Assembly (NCBI GenBank): GCA_949710005.1
Contig: OX453286.1
Span: 12,489,242 to 12,553,241 of the forward strand
Direction: 5' to 3'
From: Ricordea florida
Lineage: Eukaryota; Cnidaria; Anthozoa; Corallimorpharia; Ricordeidae
DNA length: 64,000 nucleotides
Shown: in pieces, positions 10,300-17,789 of the stretch
Numbering within the stretch: the first letter of the stretch is position 1
How the letters are laid out: every line of letters starts with the position of its first letter
Program-made: the position numbers and the translations under genes
The notes under the pieces: model-generated
Seen by the model: the letters and a program-made list of their open reading frames with translations, nothing else
Database searches by the model: none
What the model was told of the DNA's origin: nothing

Positions 10300-11290
10300 A
10301 CTTCTTCTTGTAGCGCTCGATGAGAAACACGACCACGGCTACGATCAAGAGCCAGGCGTTTTTGGCTAAGAACCCAACAACTTCTCCGGCCGTGCGGAAG
10401 AGGAACGAGACAATGGCGCCTATGGCTCCAGGAAGGAGGTCTCCAATCTTTTTTCCGATGGCCTTCAACCCCCGGCCTACCCCTTGCGCTACTCCGGCGA
10501 GTCCCCGCTGTAAAGCCCCCAAGATAACACCAATGACCGTTCCAGCCGCTACGAGAACCCCCAGGACCCCTACTCCGTATTTCTTGAAAATAGCCCGAAC
10601 GCGGTCCCGCAGAGACATTCGCTCCTCAACAGCTTCACTTTCCAGCTCGAGTTCTTGAATCTCTTCCTCGCGCGCCGCAATCCGCGCCTCAGCGGCACGC
10701 CTATCTTCCGGTGAAGTATTGGTGGCGTCTCTTATCTCCTTGTCTTGTAGGTTTTGCTGCTCGAGCTCCTGAGTTCTGGCGTTATTCCGTTCCAAGATCT
10801 CGTCCGTGGATGAACCTAGACGTTCTTTCAATTCTTTAGAGAAGTTCTTCGTTAAACTTCCATCGAAGGTTTTCAGTGGTCGCCACGTCGCGTTTTCGTC
10901 CAACCCATCACGAATCATAGTACGACCATCGCGCACGCCGATCTCGACTCCGTCAAGGAAGGGAAACTCGCTCTCCACCTCGAGCTTCGCATCTTCCAGC
11001 ATTCTTTGTAGGATTGGCTTCCCAGTAACAGGGTTGGTCACCATCTTCGTTTTTGGTCGTGCCCCCTGCAACAACATTGTATCAACAGGGACGGTCGTAA
11101 ACGACGTTTCTGCTGTGGCAGGCTCACGGGGACGACCTCGCGGTCTTAAGTCATACATCCCGAATTGTTCTCCTCCCTCCGGCAGATCGGCGGGGTCGAA
11201 GCTGGGGTTAACCCTCCCACCTTCAGCGCCGGCGGGCTCGGTATCGTCGGGGGACATCAAAGGGGTCATCTCATCAGGGTTAATATCCAT
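10292..11290 (-). CDS. Polinton multi-hydrophobic protein, 332 aa
   Basis: The N-terminal half is hydrophilic and acidic with Pro-rich turns. Residues about 165-225 form a Glu/Arg-rich coiled coil. Residues about 230-330 contain glycine-rich hydrophobic segments (one near 235-255, one near 275-300) and a final membrane helix (about 305-325) with a Lys-rich tail. This architecture suits a virion membrane-active or internal protein; it is not an enzyme. From memory similar proteins recur in cnidarian Polintons. It starts 35 bp from the divergent capsid gene, suggesting co-expression as a structural pair. Confidence 0.75.
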   Translation of the reverse strand: MDINPDEMTPLMSPDDTEPAGAEGGRVNPSFDPADLPEGGEQFGMYDLRPRGRPREPATAETSFTTVPVDTMLLQGARPKTKMVTNPVTGKPILQRMLEDAKLEVESEFPFLDGVEIGVRDGRTMIRDGLDENATWRPLKTFDGSLTKNFSKELKERLGSSTDEILERNNARTQELEQQNLQDKEIRDATNTSPEDRRAAEARIAAREEEIQELELESEAVEERMSLRDRVRAIFKKYGVGVLGVLVAAGTVIGVILGALQRGLAGVAQGVGRGLKAIGKKIGDLLPGAIGAIVSFLFRTAGEVVGFLAKNAWLLIVAVVVFLIERYKKKST

Positions 11291-11325
11291 TTTTGTTTCT
11301 GCCTATACATACAAGAAAAGTAAAA
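11291..11325. promoter_or_regulatory. 35 bp bidirectional promoter of the capsid gene
   Basis: Separates divergent ATGs at 11290 (minus) and 11326 (plus). It contains CTATACA (11303-11309), which reads TGTATAG on the minus strand, 12 bp before that strand's ATG. An A-rich stretch abuts the plus-strand ATG. Confidence 0.5.
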
Positions 11326-12555
11326 ATGGCGTACATCTCCAAGAAGATTGACCCAAGGGAGGAGCCGCGCAATTTGATGGCTGCAAAAGGAAATCGCGTC
11401 ACCCACCGCCTGACCTTCCACCCGAGCTCGGCGAAACCCAAAGAGATCTTGTACGTTGACATCCCCAGACTTCCCGTCGACACCGTCCTAGTCCCCGACA
11501 ACCTAGCCCTTGTGGCCGAGGTGGAGCTAGGCGGAGCGTCGAAACACGCCAACAACCGCGTCGTCGATAACCTGGGGCGCTGCTTGATTCGGAGAAGGGA
11601 AGTCAAGATGGGTGATAAAACCCTAGAGGACCTGGATCGAGCAGACCTTGTTGGAGTGTTCTCCGACCTGTGGCTTCCCACCGAAGAGCGTGGCAATCGC
11701 GTCGAACAAGGGATCCAGACAACCGCGGTCAACAAAATCCGCTCAGAGGCCGGCGACAAAGGCGATGTGGCGGGGGACGTGTCAATTTCCGCCGCCTTCC
11801 CCAAGTATCGGCTACCACTCGATCTCGAGCTCCTGCGCACCCACGGCGCTCTCCATACGGCAAGTCTTCCACCGATTCGGTTGGAGCTCACACTCGCCGC
11901 CCCCGAAGATGTCATCAAAAGCTCGGATCCGACCAAGGCTGGCACCTACGAGCTCAAAAACATCGAATTGGTGTACCAAGTCATCCAGTCGCTCATTGTG
12001 GCGCAGCACATCCCTAGCGTGTTTCTCTACAACCACATCTCGCACTACAAAGTGCTATCCTTTTCGAAGGCCACCACGGGAATTCTCACGGACAACATCC
12101 CCGCGCAACTCAAAAGCTTTGTGGGTGTCCTGTTCCTGTTCGTCAACCCGCACACCTCGGGAGCTCGAGAAAGCGAAGTCTTCCTGAACCCAGGCGTGAC
12201 AAGGGTTGAGTTCGACCTGTTCGGCGTCCCCGACAAACTTTACCCCAGAGGTATGCGACCCGCAGATATTTGGGAGACGGCGCGAGCCGGCGCAGAATGG
12301 TTGGTGCACCCCCCAGCTCCACTCTCGGTGGTCAGACCTACGGAGTTCTTCCATGACAAATACGGGATCTTCATCGATCTCCGCATGGCACGCGACCACC
12401 TTGTGCACGGCGACGGACAAGCAGCCCTCGGTCCCGGAAAAAATCTTCAGTTCCGGATCTATCGAAAGACCGGCGGCAGTGGTAATGTCAACTGCCACGT
12501 CTTCCTCCTAGGTGACGCAGCATTCGACCCCAATAGCCAAGTCGTCTACTATTAA
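11326..12555 (+). CDS. Polinton major capsid protein (hexon-like, double jelly-roll)
   Basis: 409 aa from the ATG at 11326 (a TTG at 11293 would extend the frame through the promoter). Family features visible: an ELKNIELVYQVI strand segment mid-protein, an LFLFVNPH strand with a downstream SEVFLNPGVT, the FGVPDKLYPRGM loop, an FFHDKYGIFIDLR segment and a C-terminal GSGNVNCHVFLLGD strand. These match my recollection of Polinton capsid proteins, which build icosahedral shells in adenovirus-like fashion. The length is slightly short for the family but the frame is intact. It is followed after 21 bp by the packaging ATPase, the usual morphogenesis pairing. Confidence 0.88.
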   Translation: MAYISKKIDPREEPRNLMAAKGNRVTHRLTFHPSSAKPKEILYVDIPRLPVDTVLVPDNLALVAEVELGGASKHANNRVVDNLGRCLIRRREVKMGDKTLEDLDRADLVGVFSDLWLPTEERGNRVEQGIQTTAVNKIRSEAGDKGDVAGDVSISAAFPKYRLPLDLELLRTHGALHTASLPPIRLELTLAAPEDVIKSSDPTKAGTYELKNIELVYQVIQSLIVAQHIPSVFLYNHISHYKVLSFSKATTGILTDNIPAQLKSFVGVLFLFVNPHTSGARESEVFLNPGVTRVEFDLFGVPDKLYPRGMRPADIWETARAGAEWLVHPPAPLSVVRPTEFFHDKYGIFIDLRMARDHLVHGDGQAALGPGKNLQFRIYRKTGGSGNVNCHVFLLGDAAFDPNSQVVYY

Positions 12556-12564
12556 TCGCCTCCT

Positions 12565-12571
12565 TATATAG
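12565..12571 (+). promoter_or_regulatory. TATATAG motif before the ATPase gene
   Basis: Lies in the 21 bp gap between capsid and ATPase genes, ending 5 bp before the ATG at 12577. Matches motifs at 7958-7964 and 13218-13224. Confidence 0.5.
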
Positions 12572-12576
12572 CCTAG

Positions 12577-13224
12577 ATGGATTTTCTCACCGACTTGATA
12601 CCCGGCCACCTGCTTATAGTCGGTCCAACAGCTTCCGGGAAGTCGAGACTGGTTGTCGAAGCTCTCCGCGGACCTTTTCGAGGGAAGTTTCACGTCGTGT
12701 GCTTGATTTGCCCGACGTACGTCCACAACAAAACATATCGGGGATTTGCCCACAAAGACCCCGGCTTCGTAGCCCTGGCACCAGGGAACTCGGGTGGTGA
12801 GATTGAAAAGTGTCTTCGACTTTGCACCGAGGTCTTCGAAGGGCGTGGCCAGGTGTTGCTTATTCTGGACGACTGCGCCGCCAGCGAAGACGTCAAAAAA
12901 CAACGCAGCGCTCTCGTAGAGCTGGCTTTCTCTGGCAGGCACAAGAATTTTTCAGTTTGGCTCCTGACCCAACAGTACACGAGCGTGGCAAAAGCCTTCC
13001 GGGAGAACGTAGCCGCGACGCTGACTTTTTACAGTCCGAGCGAGCTCGATGGGAAAATACTTTGGGAAAACTACGGGGTAGGACATCCCAAGGAGGAGCG
13101 CCACCAAATGCTATCCGCGCTAAAGGAGCATCCGTACGCCAGACTTTGCTTCCGTCTCCGTCATCCATTTGATATCGTGTTGGAAATCCCAGCTCCCAGC
13201 AAAATTGTTTCGGCAGATATATAG
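12577..13224 (+). CDS. A32-like genome packaging ATPase
   Basis: 215 aa. Walker A GPTASGKS at residues 16-23, Walker B LLILDD at 94-99, and a sensor-like LLTQQY motif near 130 place it in the FtsK/HerA-type packaging ATPases of Polintons, adintoviruses and large DNA viruses. Such enzymes use ATP to drive DNA into the preformed capsid. Length is typical and the frame intact. The gene lies directly downstream of the capsid gene; its TAG stop forms the end of the TATATAG motif preceding the next gene, whose ATG follows 2 bp later. Confidence 0.92.
   Translation: MDFLTDLIPGHLLIVGPTASGKSRLVVEALRGPFRGKFHVVCLICPTYVHNKTYRGFAHKDPGFVALAPGNSGGEIEKCLRLCTEVFEGRGQVLLILDDCAASEDVKKQRSALVELAFSGRHKNFSVWLLTQQYTSVAKAFRENVAATLTFYSPSELDGKILWENYGVGHPKEERHQMLSALKEHPYARLCFRLRHPFDIVLEIPAPSKIVSADI
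13218..13224 (+). promoter_or_regulatory. TATATAG motif overlapping the ATPase stop codon
   Basis: TATATAG ends 2 bp before the ATG at 13227 and its final TAG is the ATPase stop, the same arrangement as at 7958-7964. Confidence 0.5.
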
Positions 13225-13226
13225 TC

Positions 13227-13856
13227 ATGGATGACACCGTGCTGGATGAAATTCTCCGCGAAGAAGGGATATGTCCCAGCGAGCCTCCCGTAGACGATGC
13301 TCGGGACGAACGGGAGGCGCTGGCTATTCTCGCGGCCGCGGGCAATACCAAGGAGTACTTGGGGAAGGAGCTGTCGCTGGGCGACGTCCACAAGCTCTCG
13401 AGGAAGGAGGTTGCTTCGCTCCATCTTCGTTACCAGGTGACCCTCGGAAAACAGGTCGAGCACAGTCTTTCTAGCGGGGTTTTGAAGGTCGCGTGCAAGG
13501 CGGTCGGCCATTTGTTGGGAGCAGTAGGGAAAAAACTGGATTCCGAGCAGGCACTGTTAACAGACCTCCAGCAGGATGCTCTGATCCGACGTGAGTTGAG
13601 CTACGGAGCTGGCTGGATCGCTGTCAACGGAGGTCGTTTGGTGGCGCTAGTGGCTGCACTCGCTCATGTAGGTTGCCACACAGAGTCTGTGTCCCACGCT
13701 GGAAGCTCGACGGCCGCAGGTCCAGATGACTCCGTAGGAGCGGGCACGACGCTCCCGCGGCGAAGCCAGTGCGTCGTAGACTCGAAGACTGCTAGCAAAC
13801 CTGTGTTTCCTCTTGCAGAGTCTGTGTCCCACGCTGGAAGCTCGACGGATCGCTAG
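13227..13856 (+). CDS. Uncharacterised Polinton ORF with repeated C-terminal tail
   Basis: 209 aa. The N-terminal 60 residues are acidic and Ala-rich, the middle (about 80-150) is helical with a short hydrophobic segment (GWIAVNGGRLVALVAAL), and the tail is Ser/Thr/Gly-rich. The tail contains a 33 bp direct repeat (13681-13713 and 13816-13848) giving ESVSHAGSST twice, in frame because the period is 135 bp. The tail may be a later duplication rather than part of the ancestral protein. No known motif. Confidence 0.65.
   Translation: MDDTVLDEILREEGICPSEPPVDDARDEREALAILAAAGNTKEYLGKELSLGDVHKLSRKEVASLHLRYQVTLGKQVEHSLSSGVLKVACKAVGHLLGAVGKKLDSEQALLTDLQQDALIRRELSYGAGWIAVNGGRLVALVAALAHVGCHTESVSHAGSSTAAGPDDSVGAGTTLPRRSQCVVDSKTASKPVFPLAESVSHAGSSTDR
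13681..13848 (+). repeat. 33 bp direct repeat, 135 bp period
   Basis: Identical copies at 13681-13713 and 13816-13848 bracket 102 bp of GC-rich sequence inside the ORF at 13227-13856. Confidence 0.85.
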
Positions 13857-13913
13857 GGTCCCGCTAGCAATTTTTTTGGTGTTTGTATAGTATATGAGCC
13901 CTGTCTGAAAGTG

Positions 13914-14294
13914 ATGGAAGAAGAAGATCGTATTACAGCGCCGGCCGCTCCCGTAGCTCCGAATAAGCAGAAGGATCCTAAGAAGGTCGCGGCTGGCCGA
14001 GCCCTCGCGGCTAGGAACAAAGAAGCTCGACAAGCTCTGGCTCGAGAGCGGGCTCGCGAGAGCCACGACGACGAACCACACCGAGCTACGACAAGCCTGT
14101 CTACGACGCCGGAGGCTCGGCGCTCCTCCGGAGCAAGCTGGAGCTCTGTCAATTGGGGGCTACTGATTGCCGCAGGGAGCCTCTTCGCCAGTCTGTATAG
14201 TCTGTATCTAGCGCATCTCAAGCAACCGCAGCAGCAGCCAAAGCTTACTCACCCGCCACCCGAGCCTGCGCGGCCTCGCGAAATTATGGAATAG
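13914..14294 (+). CDS. Small basic, single-pass membrane protein
   Basis: 126 aa from the ATG at 13914. The N-terminal 50 residues are Lys/Arg/Ala-rich (KKVAAGRALAARNKEARQAL), like a DNA-condensing core protein. One hydrophobic segment follows (about residues 82-102, LLIAAGSLFASLYSLYLA), then a Pro-rich tail. A TGTATAG motif (13884-13890) lies 23 bp upstream, with a five-codon upstream ORF between (ATG at 13894). Basic domain plus anchor suggests a role bridging DNA and a membrane or shell; this is inference. Short 20-25 bp gaps link it with its neighbours. Confidence 0.65.
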   Translation: MEEEDRITAPAAPVAPNKQKDPKKVAAGRALAARNKEARQALARERARESHDDEPHRATTSLSTTPEARRSSGASWSSVNWGLLIAAGSLFASLYSLYLAHLKQPQQQPKLTHPPPEPARPREIME

Positions 14295-14317
14295 ATTTTT
14301 TGTATTGTATAGTCTCG

Positions 14318-14533
14318 ATGGACAACAAAGTCGTCTCCATTGTTGTCGAAGCGGCAACTCTGACAGGCATTGCTGCTGGTATCGGTTGGTTGGTAAAAAA
14401 GGTTCTCAAAACGCCTATGATCTCGGACCCTTCCTAGTCGATTGAAAACTACGCGAAGTGGGTTGCAGTTCTCTCGGGAGCGGTCGCAGCTAGGCAATAC
14501 TTAGTTGATAAAAAGATAATCCCAACTGAGTAG
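14318..14533 (+). pseudogene. Very small two-helix membrane ORF with an internal stop
   Basis: The ATG at 14318 opens 39 codons (SIVVEAATLTGIAAGIGWLV, a membrane helix, then a KKVLK basic turn) ending at TAG 14435-14437. The frame then continues open for 31 codons with a second hydrophobic stretch (KWVAVLSGAVAARQYL) to TAG 14531-14533. TGTATAG (14306-14312) precedes the ATG by 5 bp, as for other genes here, and the next gene starts 2 bp after the final stop. The two-part structure in one frame suggests a roughly 71-codon gene with one nonsense change; alternatively the 39 aa product is the real one. Confidence 0.55.
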
Positions 14534-14535
14534 AG

Positions 14536-14958
14536 ATGGTAAGCATAGCAGTTATGGTGGGTGGGGCTATCCTGAACGCTACGGCCTTTGTAGGTGGGTC
14601 GCATCTCGCTCGGGTGCTTTCTGGAAAAGGTCCCGATGCAATGGCGGCTGAGCGGAAGCGCCACGACAAAGCCTTGGAGAAGTACCAGGCTGACTGGGCT
14701 GCCTTTCAGAAACGCCGCGAGAAACTGGCAGATTGGGAAGCAGAGCAGGAACGACTGCGAAATCGCGCTGACCAAGACACAGCTGCAACTAACCGCGCTC
14801 TCGACCTGTACGCTAAAACCCATCCTCGTCCCACAGCGGTTGATGCCCCTCAATGGAGCGATTATTACCGTCCTTCGAGTTCCCAACGAACAGGTGAATT
14901 GGCCTATGTAGGGGGTGGGATGCTCGCCATTGGGTATGCTGCTAGCCGATGGTTGTGA
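14536..14958 (+). CDS. Uncharacterised Polinton protein: helix, coiled coil, helix
   Basis: 140 aa. N-terminal hydrophobic segment (residues 1-25, AVMVGGAILNATAFVGGSHLA), central charged coiled coil (about 40-80, KALEKYQADWAAFQKRREKL), a Pro/Tyr-rich spacer, and a C-terminal hydrophobic segment (about 121-138). The layout suggests a membrane-spanning or membrane-bridging protein. I associate it, from memory, with the same gene neighbourhood in cnidarian Polintons; function unknown. The frame is intact. Its 3' end overlaps a non-initiated extension of the integrase frame, but the integrase ATG lies 38 bp downstream of its stop. Confidence 0.7.
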   Translation: MVSIAVMVGGAILNATAFVGGSHLARVLSGKGPDAMAAERKRHDKALEKYQADWAAFQKRREKLADWEAEQERLRNRADQDTAATNRALDLYAKTHPRPTAVDAPQWSDYYRPSSSQRTGELAYVGGGMLAIGYAASRWL

Positions 14959-14995
14959 GACCACAATAGCTTTTTTCCGATGGAGCTATAGACCA

Positions 14996-16063
14996 ATGGA
15001 AGAGAAGCCTGGCTCTGCCGCATTAGCGTCGGCGCTCCTCCGGAGCAAGCTATCTGGCATCTACTACAGCCCCCAGGGCTATTGGAAGGGGCACGCCGCG
15101 TCGAAGAAGTTGGCGGACGCGGCTGGCGTCTCTGAAGATACAGCCCTGGCTTGGCTAGAAAAACAGGCAATTTGGCAGATCTATCTCCCGCCTCCACAGC
15201 GCATACCAAGACCGAGATTCAATGTCTCAACACCAAACGAGGTTCATCAGGCCGATCTTCTATTTCTTCCTCGCGACCGACCTGGGCGAGGGCGGAAGCT
15301 TTACAAGTATGCTCTCACCGTGGTCGATGTTGCCTCGCGCTACAAGGAGGCTGAACCTTTGGCTTCCAAGGAAGCGAGAGAAGTCGCGGGAGCGTTGGAG
15401 CGCATCTACAAGCGAAGCCCTCTAGTGTGGCCCAAGCTACTTCAAGTCGATCCAGGAAAAGAGTTCATGGGAGCTGTCTTGCCGCTACTAGCTCGCCACA
15501 ATACCGAAGTCCGGCGTGGCCGCGTGGATATCCACCGAGACCAAGCGATCGTTGAGAGGTTCAACAGGACTCTAGCCGAGCGGTTGTTCGGTTACCAGTA
15601 CGCCCAGGAGATGCTTCTTCCCGAAGGAGAAAGATCGGTTGAATGGGTGACTCGGCTGCCTGCTGTTGTCGCGGCTTTGAACAACGAACCAACGCGGTTG
15701 ATCGGAAAAAAACCGCAGGATGCCATCGAATCCAAATCGGTGGTACAAAAATCTTCCGCCGTTGTACCGGGGAGGGCGGTTGGTTTGGAGGAGGAGAGAC
15801 TTTCGTCTGACGCCAGCGTACGATATTTATACCAGCCTGGTGAACAGGAGGGCGGGCGAAGACGCGCAACGGATCCAATTTGGAGTCTCGAGGTTCTCGA
15901 GCAAGAACGCGCGATTGTTCGGCCTGGCGAGCCTGTGGTCTACTATCTCAGAGACGGGCCAAAACGAGGCTTTGTCCGCGAGGAGCTGCAGGTAGTGCCT
16001 TGGAATACTGAATTACCCCCTGAAGGTGTACTCAAGGGGTTCGGTGTGAATCCCGTCGGGTAG
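14996..16063 (+). CDS. Retroviral-type integrase (rve) of the Polinton
   Basis: 355 aa from the ATG at 14996, chosen because CTATAG (14986-14991) lies 4 bp upstream; an earlier in-frame ATG at 14915 would overlap the previous gene. An N-terminal helical region is followed by the RNase H-fold core with D87 (HQADLLF), D152 (QVDPGKEF) and E187 (AIVERFN), the D,D,E triad that joins element ends to target DNA. The C-terminal region is basic with short beta-like stretches. The frame is intact. The 3' end overlaps the converging polymerase gene by 51 bp (16013-16063). The 5 bp host duplication at the element ends matches this enzyme class. Confidence 0.93.
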   Translation: MEEKPGSAALASALLRSKLSGIYYSPQGYWKGHAASKKLADAAGVSEDTALAWLEKQAIWQIYLPPPQRIPRPRFNVSTPNEVHQADLLFLPRDRPGRGRKLYKYALTVVDVASRYKEAEPLASKEAREVAGALERIYKRSPLVWPKLLQVDPGKEFMGAVLPLLARHNTEVRRGRVDIHRDQAIVERFNRTLAERLFGYQYAQEMLLPEGERSVEWVTRLPAVVAALNNEPTRLIGKKPQDAIESKSVVQKSSAVVPGRAVGLEEERLSSDASVRYLYQPGEQEGGRRRATDPIWSLEVLEQERAIVRPGEPVVYYLRDGPKRGFVREELQVVPWNTELPPEGVLKGFGVNPVG

Positions 16064-17488
16064 AACTCGTCTCTTGTCGTAGTAGGCGGAAAGCCCGAGT
16101 TTCTCCTGGTGGTAAGTTGTCATCTTTCCGTGGTCCATCCGGAATCCCCGGTTTTCTGCCCGGTCGAGCGCTCCATCGAGTGTTGCTTTGTATCGGCCCC
16201 AGGTCAAATCGTTGTCTTTCTTAGACATCCCCTTCGCCGAGGTTTTACTTTTTCCTGTCCCATCGTCGACGTAGTACGCCTTGCTGCATAGAGCGATGGC
16301 CCGGGTTCCCTCGAACTCGAGTTTGAAAAGGCCCGGCGTCCGGCCGCTCCATTTATCCCAAGCCAGCCATTTCTTTTTGCAGCCCTCGAACTCTTCGCGG
16401 AGCTCGGGGCGGACGACGTCGTCCAGGTTTTTCCCGGCGATTCCCATGTACAGGCTATCGGTATCCATCTGTAGGAGCTCGAAGTCTTTCCGATCGACGA
16501 AATAGTCGAGGAAATCGAAATAGAACTCTAGTATACGTAGTTTGGCTAGCTGATAGACTGTAATTCCAATTTGGAACGGGCGGGTGATTTCTATCTTCTG
16601 CTTCCTCCTGTGGATCTCGTAGGCGGAACCTATTTCGTCGAGGTCCTCGAACCAGGAAGAGCGGAGAGCACGATCGACAACCGCTTCGTCATCTGTGTAG
16701 GAGACCAATGTCTGGCGCTCCAGTGCTTCAATGAATTTCCCGTAGCAACTATTACCCAGCAGTTTAAACAGGTCGGCGAATAGTGCTTTGTCCTTGTTGG
16801 TATCCCCTTCTCGTCGAGCTTCTGTAACCTGGTCGACGAACCAGCCGAAGATCTTTTGCGGTTTGTAGTTGATCGTCCGGTACACCTCGGTGACAACTAA
16901 ACCGTGGGCGAGGTACCAGCGGAGCAGAGGGGCGTACAACAGAATCTTCTTCGCGGAAAGCGCTCCTACAAGCTTCGGATCTGTTGATCGGGTTCGTCCC
17001 ATTCGCTCGAGATAGTCCAGCATCTCTTTGGGAACCGCTTCGATGGGGATCTTCTTGCTGTGGAAGAGCGGGGGCATTTCTTCGAATTTTGTCCAGAGGT
17101 GTTCGGGGACCTCGATGTCAACCACGGCGAACCCGAACCACCTTCCTTCTCGTAGAGCCTCCACAAACCCATCGACAGCCCTGGTTGGCTCGTCCGGACT
17201 ACGGTAGTGGATCACCGTTCCCTCCCCACAGGGCATAGGGGCTGCCATGGTAGAGAGGTAGAGCGCGTTCGCGTCGTAGCCGAGGATGCGTTGACATTGG
17301 TGGGCCTGGGCCGTAGGCTCGTATTGGTGCGACCGGATCCGCGAGACCCCCACCTCGTGGTAGCGGGTAAATACAATCGAAGGCCCTCCGACAACCGCCG
17401 CTTTGAGCATGTCGTACGCTTTTTTATTGGGGGCATACAGCTCGGGCGGGTTGGGGCTGCGAAGTGTGCCTCGCAAGACGAACCTCAT
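16013..17488 (-). pseudogene. pPolB: Protein-primed DNA polymerase B, C-terminal polymerase part
   Basis: About 491 codons on the minus strand, cut at the 5' side by the BEL insertion. Polymerase motif A is GYDANALYL (Asp codon at 17273-17275), motif B GNSCYGKF (about 16740-16760), motif C MDTDSLY (about 16450-16465), the metal-binding catalytic core of family B enzymes. Protein-primed polymerases copy linear DNA from a terminal protein. Codon phase is continuous with the fragment at 23434-23883 across the insertion. The open frame extends into the LTR, which is not part of the gene. The stop at 16013 lies inside the converging integrase gene. Confidence 0.9.
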
Positions 17489-17660
17489 TGTAGGAACTTC
17501 AAAGACTTGCCGTAGCACGTGAACTGCTCGTGCATGACGTAATTTTAACACGTAGTAAAATTCCGCGGTCGAACGTGTTTTTAAAAAGATTGTAAAAACG
17601 GAGCCGAATAAAAAGTGAACAGTTGCGTTATAAAAAGATTGGTTTTATACAGTCCTAACA
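17489..17660 (+). repeat. BEL 5' LTR
   Basis: Begins TGTAGGAAC and ends CCTAACA; matches 23257-23428 base for base by eye. Confidence 0.93.
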
Positions 17661-17662
17661 GC

Positions 17663-17679
17663 TGGTCCTTCGAGCCGGA
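17663..17679 (+). other. BEL primer binding site (tRNA-Tyr type)
   Basis: TGGTCCTTCGAGCCGGA starts 2 bp after the LTR and is complementary to the CCA end of animal tRNA-Tyr as I remember it (17 bases). Confidence 0.75.
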
Positions 17680-17789
17680 TGCGTCCGGAAAATGAGTAAA
17701 GGAAAGTAGAGTTTTGGAGAACGCGCTACGAAGGTTGTTTGTTGAAGATTCGTGATTTGGTTGGATTGATTATTTCGTGTTTCGATCGA

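Noticed and set aside
10320..11351. Plus-strand ORFs opposite the 10292-11290 gene
   Set aside because: They are antisense shadows rich in Ser/Pro/Arg, typical of the reverse of a GC-rich gene.
11648..13474. Extra overlapping ORFs in capsid, ATPase and 13227 genes
   Set aside because: Out-of-frame open stretches in GC-rich DNA with no motifs, overlapping well-supported genes.
17489..17551. Polymerase N-terminus reading into the LTR
   Set aside because: Those residues come from the BEL LTR; the TSD and frame continuity show the real upstream part lies at 23434 and above.
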